This document shows positions 1-6,981 of a DNA stretch of 64,000 nucleotides, piece after piece. Source of the DNA: Desulfocucumis palustris (GTDB lineage: Bacteria > Bacillota > Desulfotomaculia > Desulfotomaculales > Desulfocucumaceae). Position 1 is the stretch's first letter. The number at the start of each line of letters is the position of its first letter. The stretch spans positions 1 to 64,000 of the forward strand of contig NZ_BFAV01000125.1 of the NCBI RefSeq assembly GCF_002933875.1, given 5' to 3'. The notes below the pieces were generated by a model, which saw only the letters and a list, made by a program, of their open reading frames with translations, made no database searches and was not told where the DNA came from. The position numbers and the translations under genes were made by a program.

Positions 1-666
1 TAAAAGCTGAGCAAAGAAGGCCCCGTATTCGTAGTTTAAATTTTTTCCCAAACGGTGGAAGGCGGTATCCGGATCAAACCCTGCCTTAATGTCCCTGATG
101 CACTGCTCCAGAACACTTTTAATCGGCTGGGGAGCGTTGCGCGCAGTGGCTTCCAGTGCCCTGGTGACCTGGGGGTTGCTGGAGAATTCAGCTCCGAAAA
201 GGCTTGCCACGGGCGCCAGCTGCTTTTGCAGTTTTTCTATCCTGCGCTGCCTTGAGCTGGAGAATACCTGCCGGGGCAGGTAAACCGCCGCCAGCACCAG
301 GGCGAAGGCTGCAACGATGTTTTTAAGGTAAAAATATCCCATAAAAAAACCAATGGCGGAAAGCAGCAACGCCACGGGTATATATATGGCCGCAGGTACT
401 CCCGCTGATATAATGAATTGTTTAATATTATGGAAATACATATCCGCCAGGTCTTTTGCGCCAGCGGCCTTGTTTTTGGAAAGGGCCTTTTGAATACCTT
501 TGGGCATGGCTCTTAATGTGCGCCGGTAGATGTATTTGTCAATCATACTTCTCAGACCCGGGGCCAGACTCTCCAGGCACTGCTTTAACAGCACGCCTCC
601 CGCCGCCGCCACGGAAAGCCCGAATAGCGCCGATAACAGCCAGAGTGTTTGGTTATAGGTTAACAT
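1..666 (-). CDS. Type II secretion F-family (TadB/TadC-like) membrane protein, 3' end outside window
   Basis: This is the first 222 residues of an inner-membrane platform protein of a Tad/type II secretion machine. The reading frame is open from the ATG at 666 to the window edge, so the C-terminus is missing. A hydrophobic segment lies near residues 8-25 and a pair around residues 75-120. It is followed by a cytoplasmic helical stretch with the family pattern of an Ala/Leu-rich helix, a Pro-containing turn (RNAPQPIKSVLEQC) and a Gly-Phe-Asp turn before the next helix. The start overlaps the end of the cpaF-like gene by 7 bases, which indicates one operon. The family is clear; whether it is TadB or TadC cannot be decided from half a protein. 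Confidence 0.75.
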   Translation of the reverse strand, partial: MLTYNQTLWLLSALFGLSVAAAGGVLLKQCLESLAPGLRSMIDKYIYRRTLRAMPKGIQKALSKNKAAGAKDLADMYFHNIKQFIISAGVPAAIYIPVALLLSAIGFFMGYFYLKNIVAAFALVLAAVYLPRQVFSSSRQRRIEKLQKQLAPVASLFGAEFSSNPQVTRALEATARNAPQPIKSVLEQCIRDIKAGFDPDTAFHRLGKNLNYEYGAFFAQLL

Positions 667-1985
667 GTGAAATCAGCCGCCCTCATCTGCTCCGGTGTTA
701 CCCCGTGCTTTATAAATCTCTCCGTGAGCCGGCTGCTGGGCTTGTTGGGGAATACCCAGTCGCCAACCAAATAGTTATCCCCATCAGGCACCCATTTACA
801 CAGATCCTTGAACACTATTTGGTCGTTTTTCACATATACCTCGGTGACCCGGATAATTTTCTTTATCCCGGCTGTGGGTGACGAGTACATCTGGATTATT
901 ACGTTGAACGCCGAGGCTGCCTGCAGCCGCACCAGCTCCAGGGGGAGGTTTTTTCCTTCTTCGACGTTCATCATGGCCAGACCGTTGATGGCCTCCTCCA
1001 CGCTGGAGGTATGTATGGTGGCTATTGACCCGTCATGGCCGCGCAGGCAAGCCTTTATGGCTTCCACAGCTTCCCCCAGACCTCTTATTTCCCCAACAAT
1101 GATTATATCCGGAGTCAGGTGCAACGTCAGGCGAAACAGGGATTTAAGGGTTACTCCCTTGCCGGGATCTTCCTCGAACTCCACTATATTGAGATATGGA
1201 TAACGTTTGCCCAGTTCCAGTTCAAATTTATTTTCCAGGGTGATCAGCCTTAAGGATTTATGCATGAAACTTACCATATGCTGAAGCAAAGATGTTTTGG
1301 CGGTATTGGTTCCGCCGGAGATTAAAATATTTGCCCGCCCCTTTACCAATAGCTCCAGCAGCTTATAAACCTTTTCGTTTAAGGTGCCTGCCCGGGTGAG
1401 GTTTTCCAGGGTGTATTCAAAGGTGTTAAGCTTTCTCAGGCAGATTGTCGGGTGTTTTGCAATGGGGGGTATGGCCGCCGTAATCCTGTTGCCGTCCGCC
1501 CGTTTGGACTCGACAAAGGGATTGCTGGTGGTTATGCTTACGTTGTCGTGGAGTATCAGCCGGTTAATTAAGTCCTTGATTCTCTCCCCGTTTGGAAACT
1601 TAATGTCAACCCTTTCCCATTTGCCGTTTCTTAAAACATAAATACAGTCCGGACCGTTCACGTCTATTTCCTGCACCTCCGGATCATTGTACAAATCCTC
1701 AAGGATATCCAGGCCCCAGACAGACTTGTATACTTCCCAGGCAGCATTTTCACCTGTCAGCCCTTCAACGCTGATGTTGTACAGGACCATGAAATCGGTT
1801 ATCAATGATACAGCCTCCAGGGAGGCCCCGGGATAACCCGCGCAGGCCCTTTGCATGACGGCATCCCTTCTGCTTGACAAAGACTCCGGCAGCCTGTCTT
1901 TATCCACGATGGTTTCCGCAAATATCTCCTTGAATTTTTCCAGGGGCAACTCCCCGACCTTAACAAATTTATGTATCGTGGCCAC
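660..1985 (-). CDS. cpaF: CpaF/TadA-like secretion ATPase, divergent copy
   Basis: A 441-residue AAA-type secretion ATPase expected to power assembly of a Flp-type pilus at the cytoplasmic face of the membrane. The N-terminal domain (about residues 1-110) is a helical region carrying a DRLPESLSSRRD motif. The ATPase core has PFVESKRADGNRITAAIPP, a P-loop SGGTNTAKTS near residue 225, a Walker B PDIIIVGEIRG and the His box GHDGSIATIHTSS. The P-loop has Ala where the consensus has Gly before Lys. The start is GTG at 1985, preceded by a GGAGGGAAAATCATA ribosome site, and overlaps the TAG of the upstream partial copy by one base. It is clearly different from the second CpaF at 14869-16227, so the locus carries two ATPases. 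Confidence 0.88.
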   Translation of the reverse strand: MATIHKFVKVGELPLEKFKEIFAETIVDKDRLPESLSSRRDAVMQRACAGYPGASLEAVSLITDFMVLYNISVEGLTGENAAWEVYKSVWGLDILEDLYNDPEVQEIDVNGPDCIYVLRNGKWERVDIKFPNGERIKDLINRLILHDNVSITTSNPFVESKRADGNRITAAIPPIAKHPTICLRKLNTFEYTLENLTRAGTLNEKVYKLLELLVKGRANILISGGTNTAKTSLLQHMVSFMHKSLRLITLENKFELELGKRYPYLNIVEFEEDPGKGVTLKSLFRLTLHLTPDIIIVGEIRGLGEAVEAIKACLRGHDGSIATIHTSSVEEAINGLAMMNVEEGKNLPLELVRLQAASAFNVIIQMYSSPTAGIKKIIRVTEVYVKNDQIVFKDLCKWVPDGDNYLVGDWVFPNKPSSRLTERFIKHGVTPEQMRAADFTC

Positions 1986-2584
1986 TATGATTTTCCCTCC
2001 TTATTGTGGTTTATTGGATTGGGCGCTTTCCGTTTCTTTCTCAAGACATGAATATGGTCCGGACCGTTCACGGCTATTTCCTGCAGACCCGGGTCATTAT
2101 ATAAATCCTCAAGCCTGTCCAGGCCCCAGACAGACTTGTATACTTCCCAGGCCGCTTTTTCATTGGTCAGGCCTTCAATGTTGATGCTGTATAGTTCCAT
2201 AAAATCTGTAATTAGCTTTACCGCCTCCGTTGCCACCTCGGGATAGCCCGCACAGGCCCTTTGCATGATGGCATCCCTTCTGCTTGACAAAGACTCGGGA
2301 AGTCTGTCCAGGCTCCAGACAGACTTGTATACTTCCCAGGCCACTTTTTCATTGGTCAGACCTTCAATGTTGATGTTGTTCAGTTCCATAAAATCTGTAA
2401 TTAGCTTTACCGCCTCCTTTGCCGCCTGGGGATAGCCCGCACAAGCCCTTTGGATGACGTCATCCCTTCTGCTTGACAAAGACTCCGGAAGCCTGTCCTT
2501 ACCCACGATGGTTTCCGCAAATATCTCCTGGAACTTTTCCAGGGACAGCTCCCCGACTTTAACAAATTTATGTATCGTGGCCAC
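1985..2584 (-). CDS. Truncated CpaF N-terminal duplicate with internal repeat
   Basis: A 199-residue ORF whose first 70 or so residues are nearly identical to the N-terminus of the following cpaF-like gene, including the GTG start and ribosome site. The segment from DRLPESLSSRRD to AWEVYKSVW occurs twice in tandem within this ORF. It then runs into LEDLYNDPGLQEIAVNGPDH and ends in an unrelated basic tail, RKKRKAPNPINHNKEGKS, which is an out-of-frame reading of a copy of the cpaB 3' end. There is no P-loop or Walker B, so it cannot be an ATPase. It is most simply a duplication remnant. The intact frame leaves open a role as a free N-terminal domain that binds partner proteins. Confidence 0.7.
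   Translation of the reverse strand: MATIHKFVKVGELSLEKFQEIFAETIVGKDRLPESLSSRRDDVIQRACAGYPQAAKEAVKLITDFMELNNINIEGLTNEKVAWEVYKSVWSLDRLPESLSSRRDAIMQRACAGYPEVATEAVKLITDFMELYSINIEGLTNEKAAWEVYKSVWGLDRLEDLYNDPGLQEIAVNGPDHIHVLRKKRKAPNPINHNKEGKS
2001..2025. repeat. 25-bp direct repeat, copy 1 (cpaB tail)
   Basis: These 25 bases are identical to 3522-3546, which encode the last residues and stop of the cpaB-like gene. Flanking bases on the gene-proximal side are also similar. The copy lies between the truncated and the full cpaF-like genes. This fits a duplication unit that ran from the cpaB end into the 5' part of cpaF. Confidence 0.85.
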
Positions 2585-2841
2585 TATGATTTCCCCTCCC
2601 TCTATAATCTAGGGTTTTCTTAAAATGTCTCCTTGGATCTTAGATTTTCACATTTCCAAATATGAGCCTCATGGATAGGATTTGAGTTATTGCATTATTA
2701 TGGATGTATATGTATCCCAATGAAACTGCGTCTTTTATAAAGTATTGCCGCCATTGGAATTCACATTTCTTCGGTAGCGTACTATATTAAATATTTTTTG
2801 AGGTTTGCAACATTCAAAATTATATTTGCTCAATATATTTT

Positions 2842-3507
2842 TTATCTCTCTTCAAACAAATATAATACATTATTGAGTTGCCTTCCTTTACCTCTAAAGT
2901 CACTTGTTCCAGACTCCCATTCTAAAAGGTGATACATATAAGGAGTGTCTTCGAGAAAATAGAATTTATTTCTATTCAAAAATCTTTTTGTTTGGCTTTT
3001 TAATTCTTCATCATCAATAGATATCAATTCAAGATAGCCTAAATCTGAATTTTTTAATTCAATCGAACAAGGTAAAGCTATAACTGCACCTTGATAACGG
3101 CAAAGGAAATTCATAATCCACTCAAGTATAGCTGTTCCCAGGCCATTTCTGCGAAAATTTGAATGGACATATAAGTAATCGATGTACCAAATATATGGGT
3201 GTATTATTTGATCTAAAGGTTTTTTTATAATCTCCTCGTTTTCATCAAAAATAGTTTCATATAAATTATATATTTCTTCACTGTGCGCATCACATGCCAT
3301 AGGTAATGAGCTACCTTTAATGTTTAAATTAATATCTCCGTCCAAGAAAATTATACTCGCACGTGCAACCTCAAATTGTTTTCGCCCCTCACTTGAGATG
3401 GTATAAGCAATTATTTGATATTTTGAAAGCCAATCATACGAGTCGTTACGATTTAAAGGTGCATCAAACTTTATTTCTAAATGTACTTTAGCTTTGTCAA
3501 TAAACAT
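2842..3507 (-). CDS. GNAT-family N-acetyltransferase
   Basis: A 221-residue protein with the acetyl-CoA binding motif A of GNAT enzymes: a beta strand IDYLYVHSNFRRNGLGTAIL near residues 112-131, in which R-R-N-G-L-G fits the RxxGxG/A loop. The motif B region around FYFLEDTPYMYHLLEW closes the fold. The acceptor cannot be predicted. The gene is AT-rich compared with the pilus genes on both sides and sits exactly between the cpaB-like gene and the cpaF-like pair, so it is probably a later insertion. Its ATG at 3507 has a strong GAGGGAGG ribosome site that resembles the one in front of the cpaF copies. Confidence 0.8.
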   Translation of the reverse strand: MFIDKAKVHLEIKFDAPLNRNDSYDWLSKYQIIAYTISSEGRKQFEVARASIIFLDGDINLNIKGSSLPMACDAHSEEIYNLYETIFDENEEIIKKPLDQIIHPYIWYIDYLYVHSNFRRNGLGTAILEWIMNFLCRYQGAVIALPCSIELKNSDLGYLELISIDDEELKSQTKRFLNRNKFYFLEDTPYMYHLLEWESGTSDFRGKGRQLNNVLYLFEER

Positions 3508-3521
3508 AGTTACCCTCCCTC

Positions 3522-3546
3522 TTATTGTGGTTTATTGGATTGGGCG
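3522..3546. repeat. 25-bp direct repeat, copy 2 (cpaB tail)
   Basis: Identical to 2001-2025. Here it forms the coding end of the cpaB-like gene (residues ...AQSNKPQ and stop), so this copy is the likely original. Confidence 0.85.
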
Positions 3547-4439
3547 TTTTCTGTTTCCCTGGCTTCTTCCGGCTGTCTGTCCTGGCCGCCCGGCTTTTTC
3601 TCGACCGCCCCGGCCTTTGTCTTTGGCCTTTCTTCCGGGCCCACCGTTTGTTCCTGCGGGGCAACGGTTTCGTTTGCCGCAGCCTGTGTGGGCTGCACCG
3701 CTGTTGTTTGCACCATGGCGCCGCGGTTCACCTTTGAAAAGACCACATCGCCGCTGATGGCGGCCCGGGCCACGGTGGATGCATTATCCTGGTTCACGAT
3801 GACAATGGCGATAAAGGTTTCATTTTTGTTTGCGTCGTCAACGCTGGCGGAAACCGCCTGCTGTACCATGTTGCCGGCCTTTTGGGTTACCTGGGTCAGG
3901 GCCTGGCCGGTGCTTTTCCCCTTTATCTCCATTACCCTTGCCCCCTGGGATATGAGGACTGCCGGCAGCTCCGGATTGCTTATCCAATATAGATCCACGA
4001 TGTCCCCCGGCATAATCGTCCCCCCTACGCTTTTTACTGAGTTAGACGGGATGGCGATGGCCCTTTCCGTGGGCTGCAGGGAAAGGCCGGGGTCTGACAG
4101 TTTTTCCTTGCGTATTTGCTCCCCGGCAAAAATAACGGTGCCGGTCATTTTGCCCACCACCTCTTTGGGATTCTGCACCGTCCCGGGCTCCTGGGCACCC
4201 TTGGGGGCTTTTCGCCAGCCCAAATAATCCTGGGTTATTACGGTGTAGGGCATGATGTCCCGCCCCGCCACCAGCACCTGTGTTATTTCCTGGTTGTTAA
4301 CGCTATACTGGCGCAGGGCATAGGCGCTGGCCACTGCGATAACCAGGCTTGCCACAACGGCAATTCTAAGCGGCCAGGGGCTTTTTTCTGTTTTTTCAAA
4401 GGCTTGGGGCAATTTTCTTTTGAACAATTTTTGCTTCAC
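3522..4439 (-). CDS. cpaB: CpaB-like SAF-domain pilus assembly protein
   Basis: A 305-residue membrane-anchored protein of the Flp pilus assembly CpaB/RcpC family. One transmembrane helix lies at about residues 24-43 (LRIAVVASLVIAVASAYAL). A SAF domain follows (VLVAGRDIMPYTVITQDYL ... AIAIPSNSVKSVGGTIMPGDIVDLYWI), which in this family binds periplasmic or cell-wall material. The last 60 residues are a low-complexity Pro/Glu/Lys-rich tail. The listed start is GTG at 4439, but AAGGAG overlaps it, so the TTG at 4427, 11 bases downstream of that site, may be the real start. It belongs with the divergent cpaF at 660-1985 and is separate from the shorter CpaB at 17604-18308. Confidence 0.85.
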   Translation of the reverse strand: MKQKLFKRKLPQAFEKTEKSPWPLRIAVVASLVIAVASAYALRQYSVNNQEITQVLVAGRDIMPYTVITQDYLGWRKAPKGAQEPGTVQNPKEVVGKMTGTVIFAGEQIRKEKLSDPGLSLQPTERAIAIPSNSVKSVGGTIMPGDIVDLYWISNPELPAVLISQGARVMEIKGKSTGQALTQVTQKAGNMVQQAVSASVDDANKNETFIAIVIVNQDNASTVARAAISGDVVFSKVNRGAMVQTTAVQPTQAAANETVAPQEQTVGPEERPKTKAGAVEKKPGGQDRQPEEARETENAQSNKPQ

Positions 4440-4456
4440 TCCTTAAATAGTTTTCT

Positions 4457-4837
4457 TTAAAACAAATTATGAGAAACAAATATCCATAATAATAAGCAAA
4501 TAAAAGGCATCGCATAAGCATGCCCACTCACTATTCCTTCTATTTTGTATATCCTCGCAATAACAATTAAAACCACTATTGCTTCAATATATAAGCCATA
4601 TGGCATTATATATTGAAGCCAAGACAATAATAATAGGAAGGCGCAAACAACAATTGCACAAACACATTCTTCTATAAAAGAATCCTGTGATACACGATTC
4701 ACAGGATGTCTTTTGACAAAATATTTTTTGATTTTTTTATTTCTTTTCAGTATGTATAATGGCCACACACCATCTTCAGTAATTATCCTGCAATATTTTC
4801 CATCCCCTTTATCTATGAAATATTTATCATTTTCCAA
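4457..4837 (-). CDS. Small membrane protein of unknown function
   Basis: A 126-residue protein not recognised as a family member. Residues 1-50 are charged and soluble, with a run of lysines and arginines around residues 31-48. Three hydrophobic segments follow (VCAIVVCAFLLLLSWLQYI, YIEAIVVLIVIARIY and PFICLLLWIFVSHN). The start is a TTG with an AAAGGAG site about 12 bases upstream. It lies between the prepilin-peptidase/VKOR genes and cpaB in the pilus operon direction and is markedly AT-rich, like the frameshifted gene that follows at 4863-5148. Confidence 0.55.
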   Translation of the reverse strand: MENDKYFIDKGDGKYCRIITEDGVWPLYILKRNKKIKKYFVKRHPVNRVSQDSFIEECVCAIVVCAFLLLLSWLQYIMPYGLYIEAIVVLIVIARIYKIEGIVSGHAYAMPFICLLLWIFVSHNLF

Positions 4838-4862
4838 CTTTGTTCACGTCTCCTTTAACTTC

Positions 4863-5148
4863 TCACTTCAAAAAAAAATACTTGCGTGCCAATAAGGCTA
4901 ATACAGTAGTGGCGCTCAATAAACCCACAAAAATACCCATAAACACTTCTGGCGAAAAGGCAAATTCATATCGAAGCCCCATAATTACGCAAGGAAAAAT
5001 TTATTATTGAAGTCATATAAAAAGAAATCGCCAAACCGACAATCATAAGGATAACAAAAATCTTTTCGTCAAAATCCATTTTTTTCAAATAATTAAACAC
5101 AAATTTATAATTAAAACATTTTTCAAGAATACTAAACATTATTTTCAA
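4863..5148 (-). pseudogene. Frameshifted small two-helix membrane protein
   Basis: The ATG at 5148 opens a 60-residue frame that ends in LRNYGASI at 4966. Dropping one G from the GGGG run (4977-4980 on the plus strand, CCCC) would give LRNYGLRYEFAFSPEVF and continue through a second hydrophobic helix (MGIFVGLLSATTVLALLA) to a stop at 4863. The restored product would be about 93 residues with two transmembrane helices. Either this is a recent frameshift, a sequencing error in the homopolymer, or the 60-residue form is the real product. The family is not recognised. Confidence 0.5.
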
Positions 5149-5184
5149 TCCTCCTCACAGTTATTTTTTAAATAAGATGCCGCT

Positions 5185-5961
5185 TTAAAACTGATATACT
5201 TCCGGCACCTTTTTAACCGGAGGGTTATCCGGCAGGTAGTAGCATTTATCCGCAGGAATATTTAGGTCCTTCAATTTTTCTTTAGTTTCCAGAATGTTGT
5301 CCGCATCCTTTTTGAAATAGGTGCTTACCTTTACCATATCTTTGTTTTCCAGCAGGGCGTCCTTGCAGTGGGGACACCACCATGCAAAAAACAGCACCTT
5401 TGTCCCGGACTTAATTGGTACCTCCTTTCCGTTTTCATCGTATATTTTCATATCTTTTGCCGCCGGCGCTAACCCGATATTCTTTTGGCTTTCAGTGGAT
5501 ATATTCTCCATTTTGCTGATTTGGCCATAAGCAGCATTTGACGCCGCAGCCATTACAGCCTTGCCGGCGGGAATAGCCGCCATAATTATAAGTAGAAAGA
5601 CAGAAAAAACTTGGACAATGGATGTGTTCACGGGGTTATCCTCATCCGAGGAAAAAGCCAGGATTAACAGAATACCTTCAACACCTGCCAATATCATGCA
5701 GCTTGAGCACAAATATTTATCCATAATTCCGAAATAGATTATAACCGCCATGTGGGCTAAAAACCATACTGACAGGGCTATCTTCAATGTTTTTTTATAA
5801 CTTGAAAGAAACAGCAATGCCGTGATTCCGAAAAAAGTCGCGCCCCATATCTCCAGGGGGATATTAAGCAATGTTTTACTCCGGCAAAGCTCGCAGTTAA
5901 TTATGGACAGGCTTTCATACAATCCGAAGAGACAGAATAGCACCGGTATGTATTTACGCAT
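5185..5961 (-). CDS. VKOR-like membrane protein fused to a thioredoxin-like domain
   Basis: A 258-residue protein likely to make or relay disulfide bonds outside the membrane. The N-terminal part (residues 1-130) has four to five hydrophobic helices with a C23-x2-C26 pair followed by LLNIPLEIWGA, and a second pair in YLCSSCM at the start of a helix. This layout fits vitamin K epoxide reductase-type quinone-linked oxidases. After a linker the C-terminal domain carries FFAWWCPHCKDALL, a thioredoxin-type CxxC, and a cis-Pro-like loop near KKVPEVYQF. The gene overlaps the prepilin peptidase by 8 bases, so the two are coupled. The cysteine-rich TadG-like protein at 8848-9531 is a plausible substrate (inference). 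Confidence 0.72.
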   Translation of the reverse strand: MRKYIPVLFCLFGLYESLSIINCELCRSKTLLNIPLEIWGATFFGITALLFLSSYKKTLKIALSVWFLAHMAVIIYFGIMDKYLCSSCMILAGVEGILLILAFSSDEDNPVNTSIVQVFSVFLLIIMAAIPAGKAVMAAASNAAYGQISKMENISTESQKNIGLAPAAKDMKIYDENGKEVPIKSGTKVLFFAWWCPHCKDALLENKDMVKVSTYFKKDADNILETKEKLKDLNIPADKCYYLPDNPPVKKVPEVYQF

Positions 5962-6508
5962 AATATTTGATCAACTCCCGGATAAAGATCCCCGCAATTA
6001 GGCATGTTCCAAAGGGTATTGCTGTTGCAGGCAATGGAGCATTGATATCCTCCGGGAGTTTTTCCCAGGGCAATTCGGTTCTATTGCCGCAGGCATATAG
6101 GTATAAGCCTCTAAATAAGCCGGTAAAGCGTTCCTTTACGGATTCCTTGTTTTTATATATTTTGACGGCGCCCCAGGGTACCGCTATAAGACAGGCAATC
6201 AGCATGATTAAGTATGTTTCCTGCAAGCCGTACCACGCCCCTATAACCGGTATCAGCTTAACATCCCCGCCGCCCATTCCGCCCAGACTATAGAGCGTGA
6301 ACGCAAGCATAAAAACAATAAAGGCTGCCACCAAGCTTTCAATAAGCAACGGGTCTCCCCCAGTGATGAATTTCTCGGCCAAAACAATAAAGAACATGGG
6401 CAATAACAGCACATCGGGAATCCAATGCCATTTAACATCCGTAAAAGCTATCACCATGCTCCCCGCGATTAAAATATATTGCATGTAATAATTGACCTCC
6501 ATTCGCAC
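5954..6508 (-). CDS. Type IV prepilin peptidase (A24 family, CpaA/TadV-like)
   Basis: A 184-residue aspartic membrane protease that removes the leader of Flp-type prepilins. Both catalytic motifs are visible: FTD near residue 24 (AFTDVKWHWIP) and GGGD in SLGGMGGGDVKLIP near residue 76, within about six hydrophobic segments. It lacks the long N-terminal methylase domain of PilD, as is usual for Tad peptidases. Its likely substrates are the Flp pilin at 12932-13102 and the TadE/G pseudopilins at 8475-9992. The first ATG has only a weak ribosome site, and an ATG eight codons later (MQYILIAG) is an alternative start. Confidence 0.9.
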   Translation of the reverse strand: MRMEVNYYMQYILIAGSMVIAFTDVKWHWIPDVLLLPMFFIVLAEKFITGGDPLLIESLVAAFIVFMLAFTLYSLGGMGGGDVKLIPVIGAWYGLQETYLIMLIACLIAVPWGAVKIYKNKESVKERFTGLFRGLYLYACGNRTELPWEKLPEDINAPLPATAIPFGTCLIAGIFIRELIKYYA

Positions 6509-6512
6509 TTTT

Positions 6513-6540
6513 TAATAAAAAAAGAGCCTTATGGCTCATT
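6513..6540 (-). terminator. Rho-independent terminator after ASCH gene
   Basis: GAGCC (6524-6528) and GGCTC (6533-6537) form a hairpin with a 4-base loop, followed on the minus strand by a T run of seven. It ends the GNAT/ASCH pair before the prepilin peptidase. Confidence 0.75.
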
Positions 6541-6591
6541 TAAAAATCCTTCACCTGTTAGCTCCTGTTAGCTATCGTAATGCAACTACTT

Positions 6592-6981
6592 TTAATGTCT
6601 ATGAAAATCATTCTCTAAATAACAGAAAGATTGAGGCGGCTTGAAATCCGTATTAATATCTCTGGGATCTATTGGCTCATTGTATGGAATCACTTCTCCA
6701 ATTTTTATCGCGTACCCATCCTCTCTTCCATTAAAATAATTTTTAAAAAATGAGTGGCTTATACCTGAATACCTGCTTGTTAAATCCCATATATTGTCTA
6801 AAGTATCATGTAATATAATCTCCACGCTAAATTCCCCAACTATCTTTCCTTCCGGTTGGGTAGAATAAACTATTACTTTATCAATTTCTTTTTTAAAAAT
6901 ATTCTTTCGATATTCATATTTCTTCTCACCACTAAATATTTTTTCAACATATTCAGGTCTAATTGACAATAAGACTTTCAT
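6592..6981 (-). CDS. ASCH-domain protein
   Basis: A 129-residue protein of the ASCH/PUA-like beta-barrel fold, which in known members binds RNA or modified nucleosides. The typical N-terminus MKVLLSIRPEYVEKIFSGEKKYEYR is visible in parts, with the family pattern of a Ser-Ile strand, then a 'K-I-x-x-G-x-K-x-x-E-x-R' helix and loop. It continues into strands VIVYSTQPEGKIVGEF and GYAIKIGEVIPY. The gene overlaps the upstream GNAT gene by 23 bases and both are AT-rich, so they are co-transcribed and probably entered together. A functional link (modification plus recognition of RNA) is inference. Confidence 0.75.
   Translation of the reverse strand: MKVLLSIRPEYVEKIFSGEKKYEYRKNIFKKEIDKVIVYSTQPEGKIVGEFSVEIILHDTLDNIWDLTSRYSGISHSFFKNYFNGREDGYAIKIGEVIPYNEPIDPRDINTDFKPPQSFCYLENDFHRH

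Noticed and set aside
808-1253. Plus-strand open frames across the pilus genes
   Set aside because: They are shadows of cpaF with no ribosome site or codon support.
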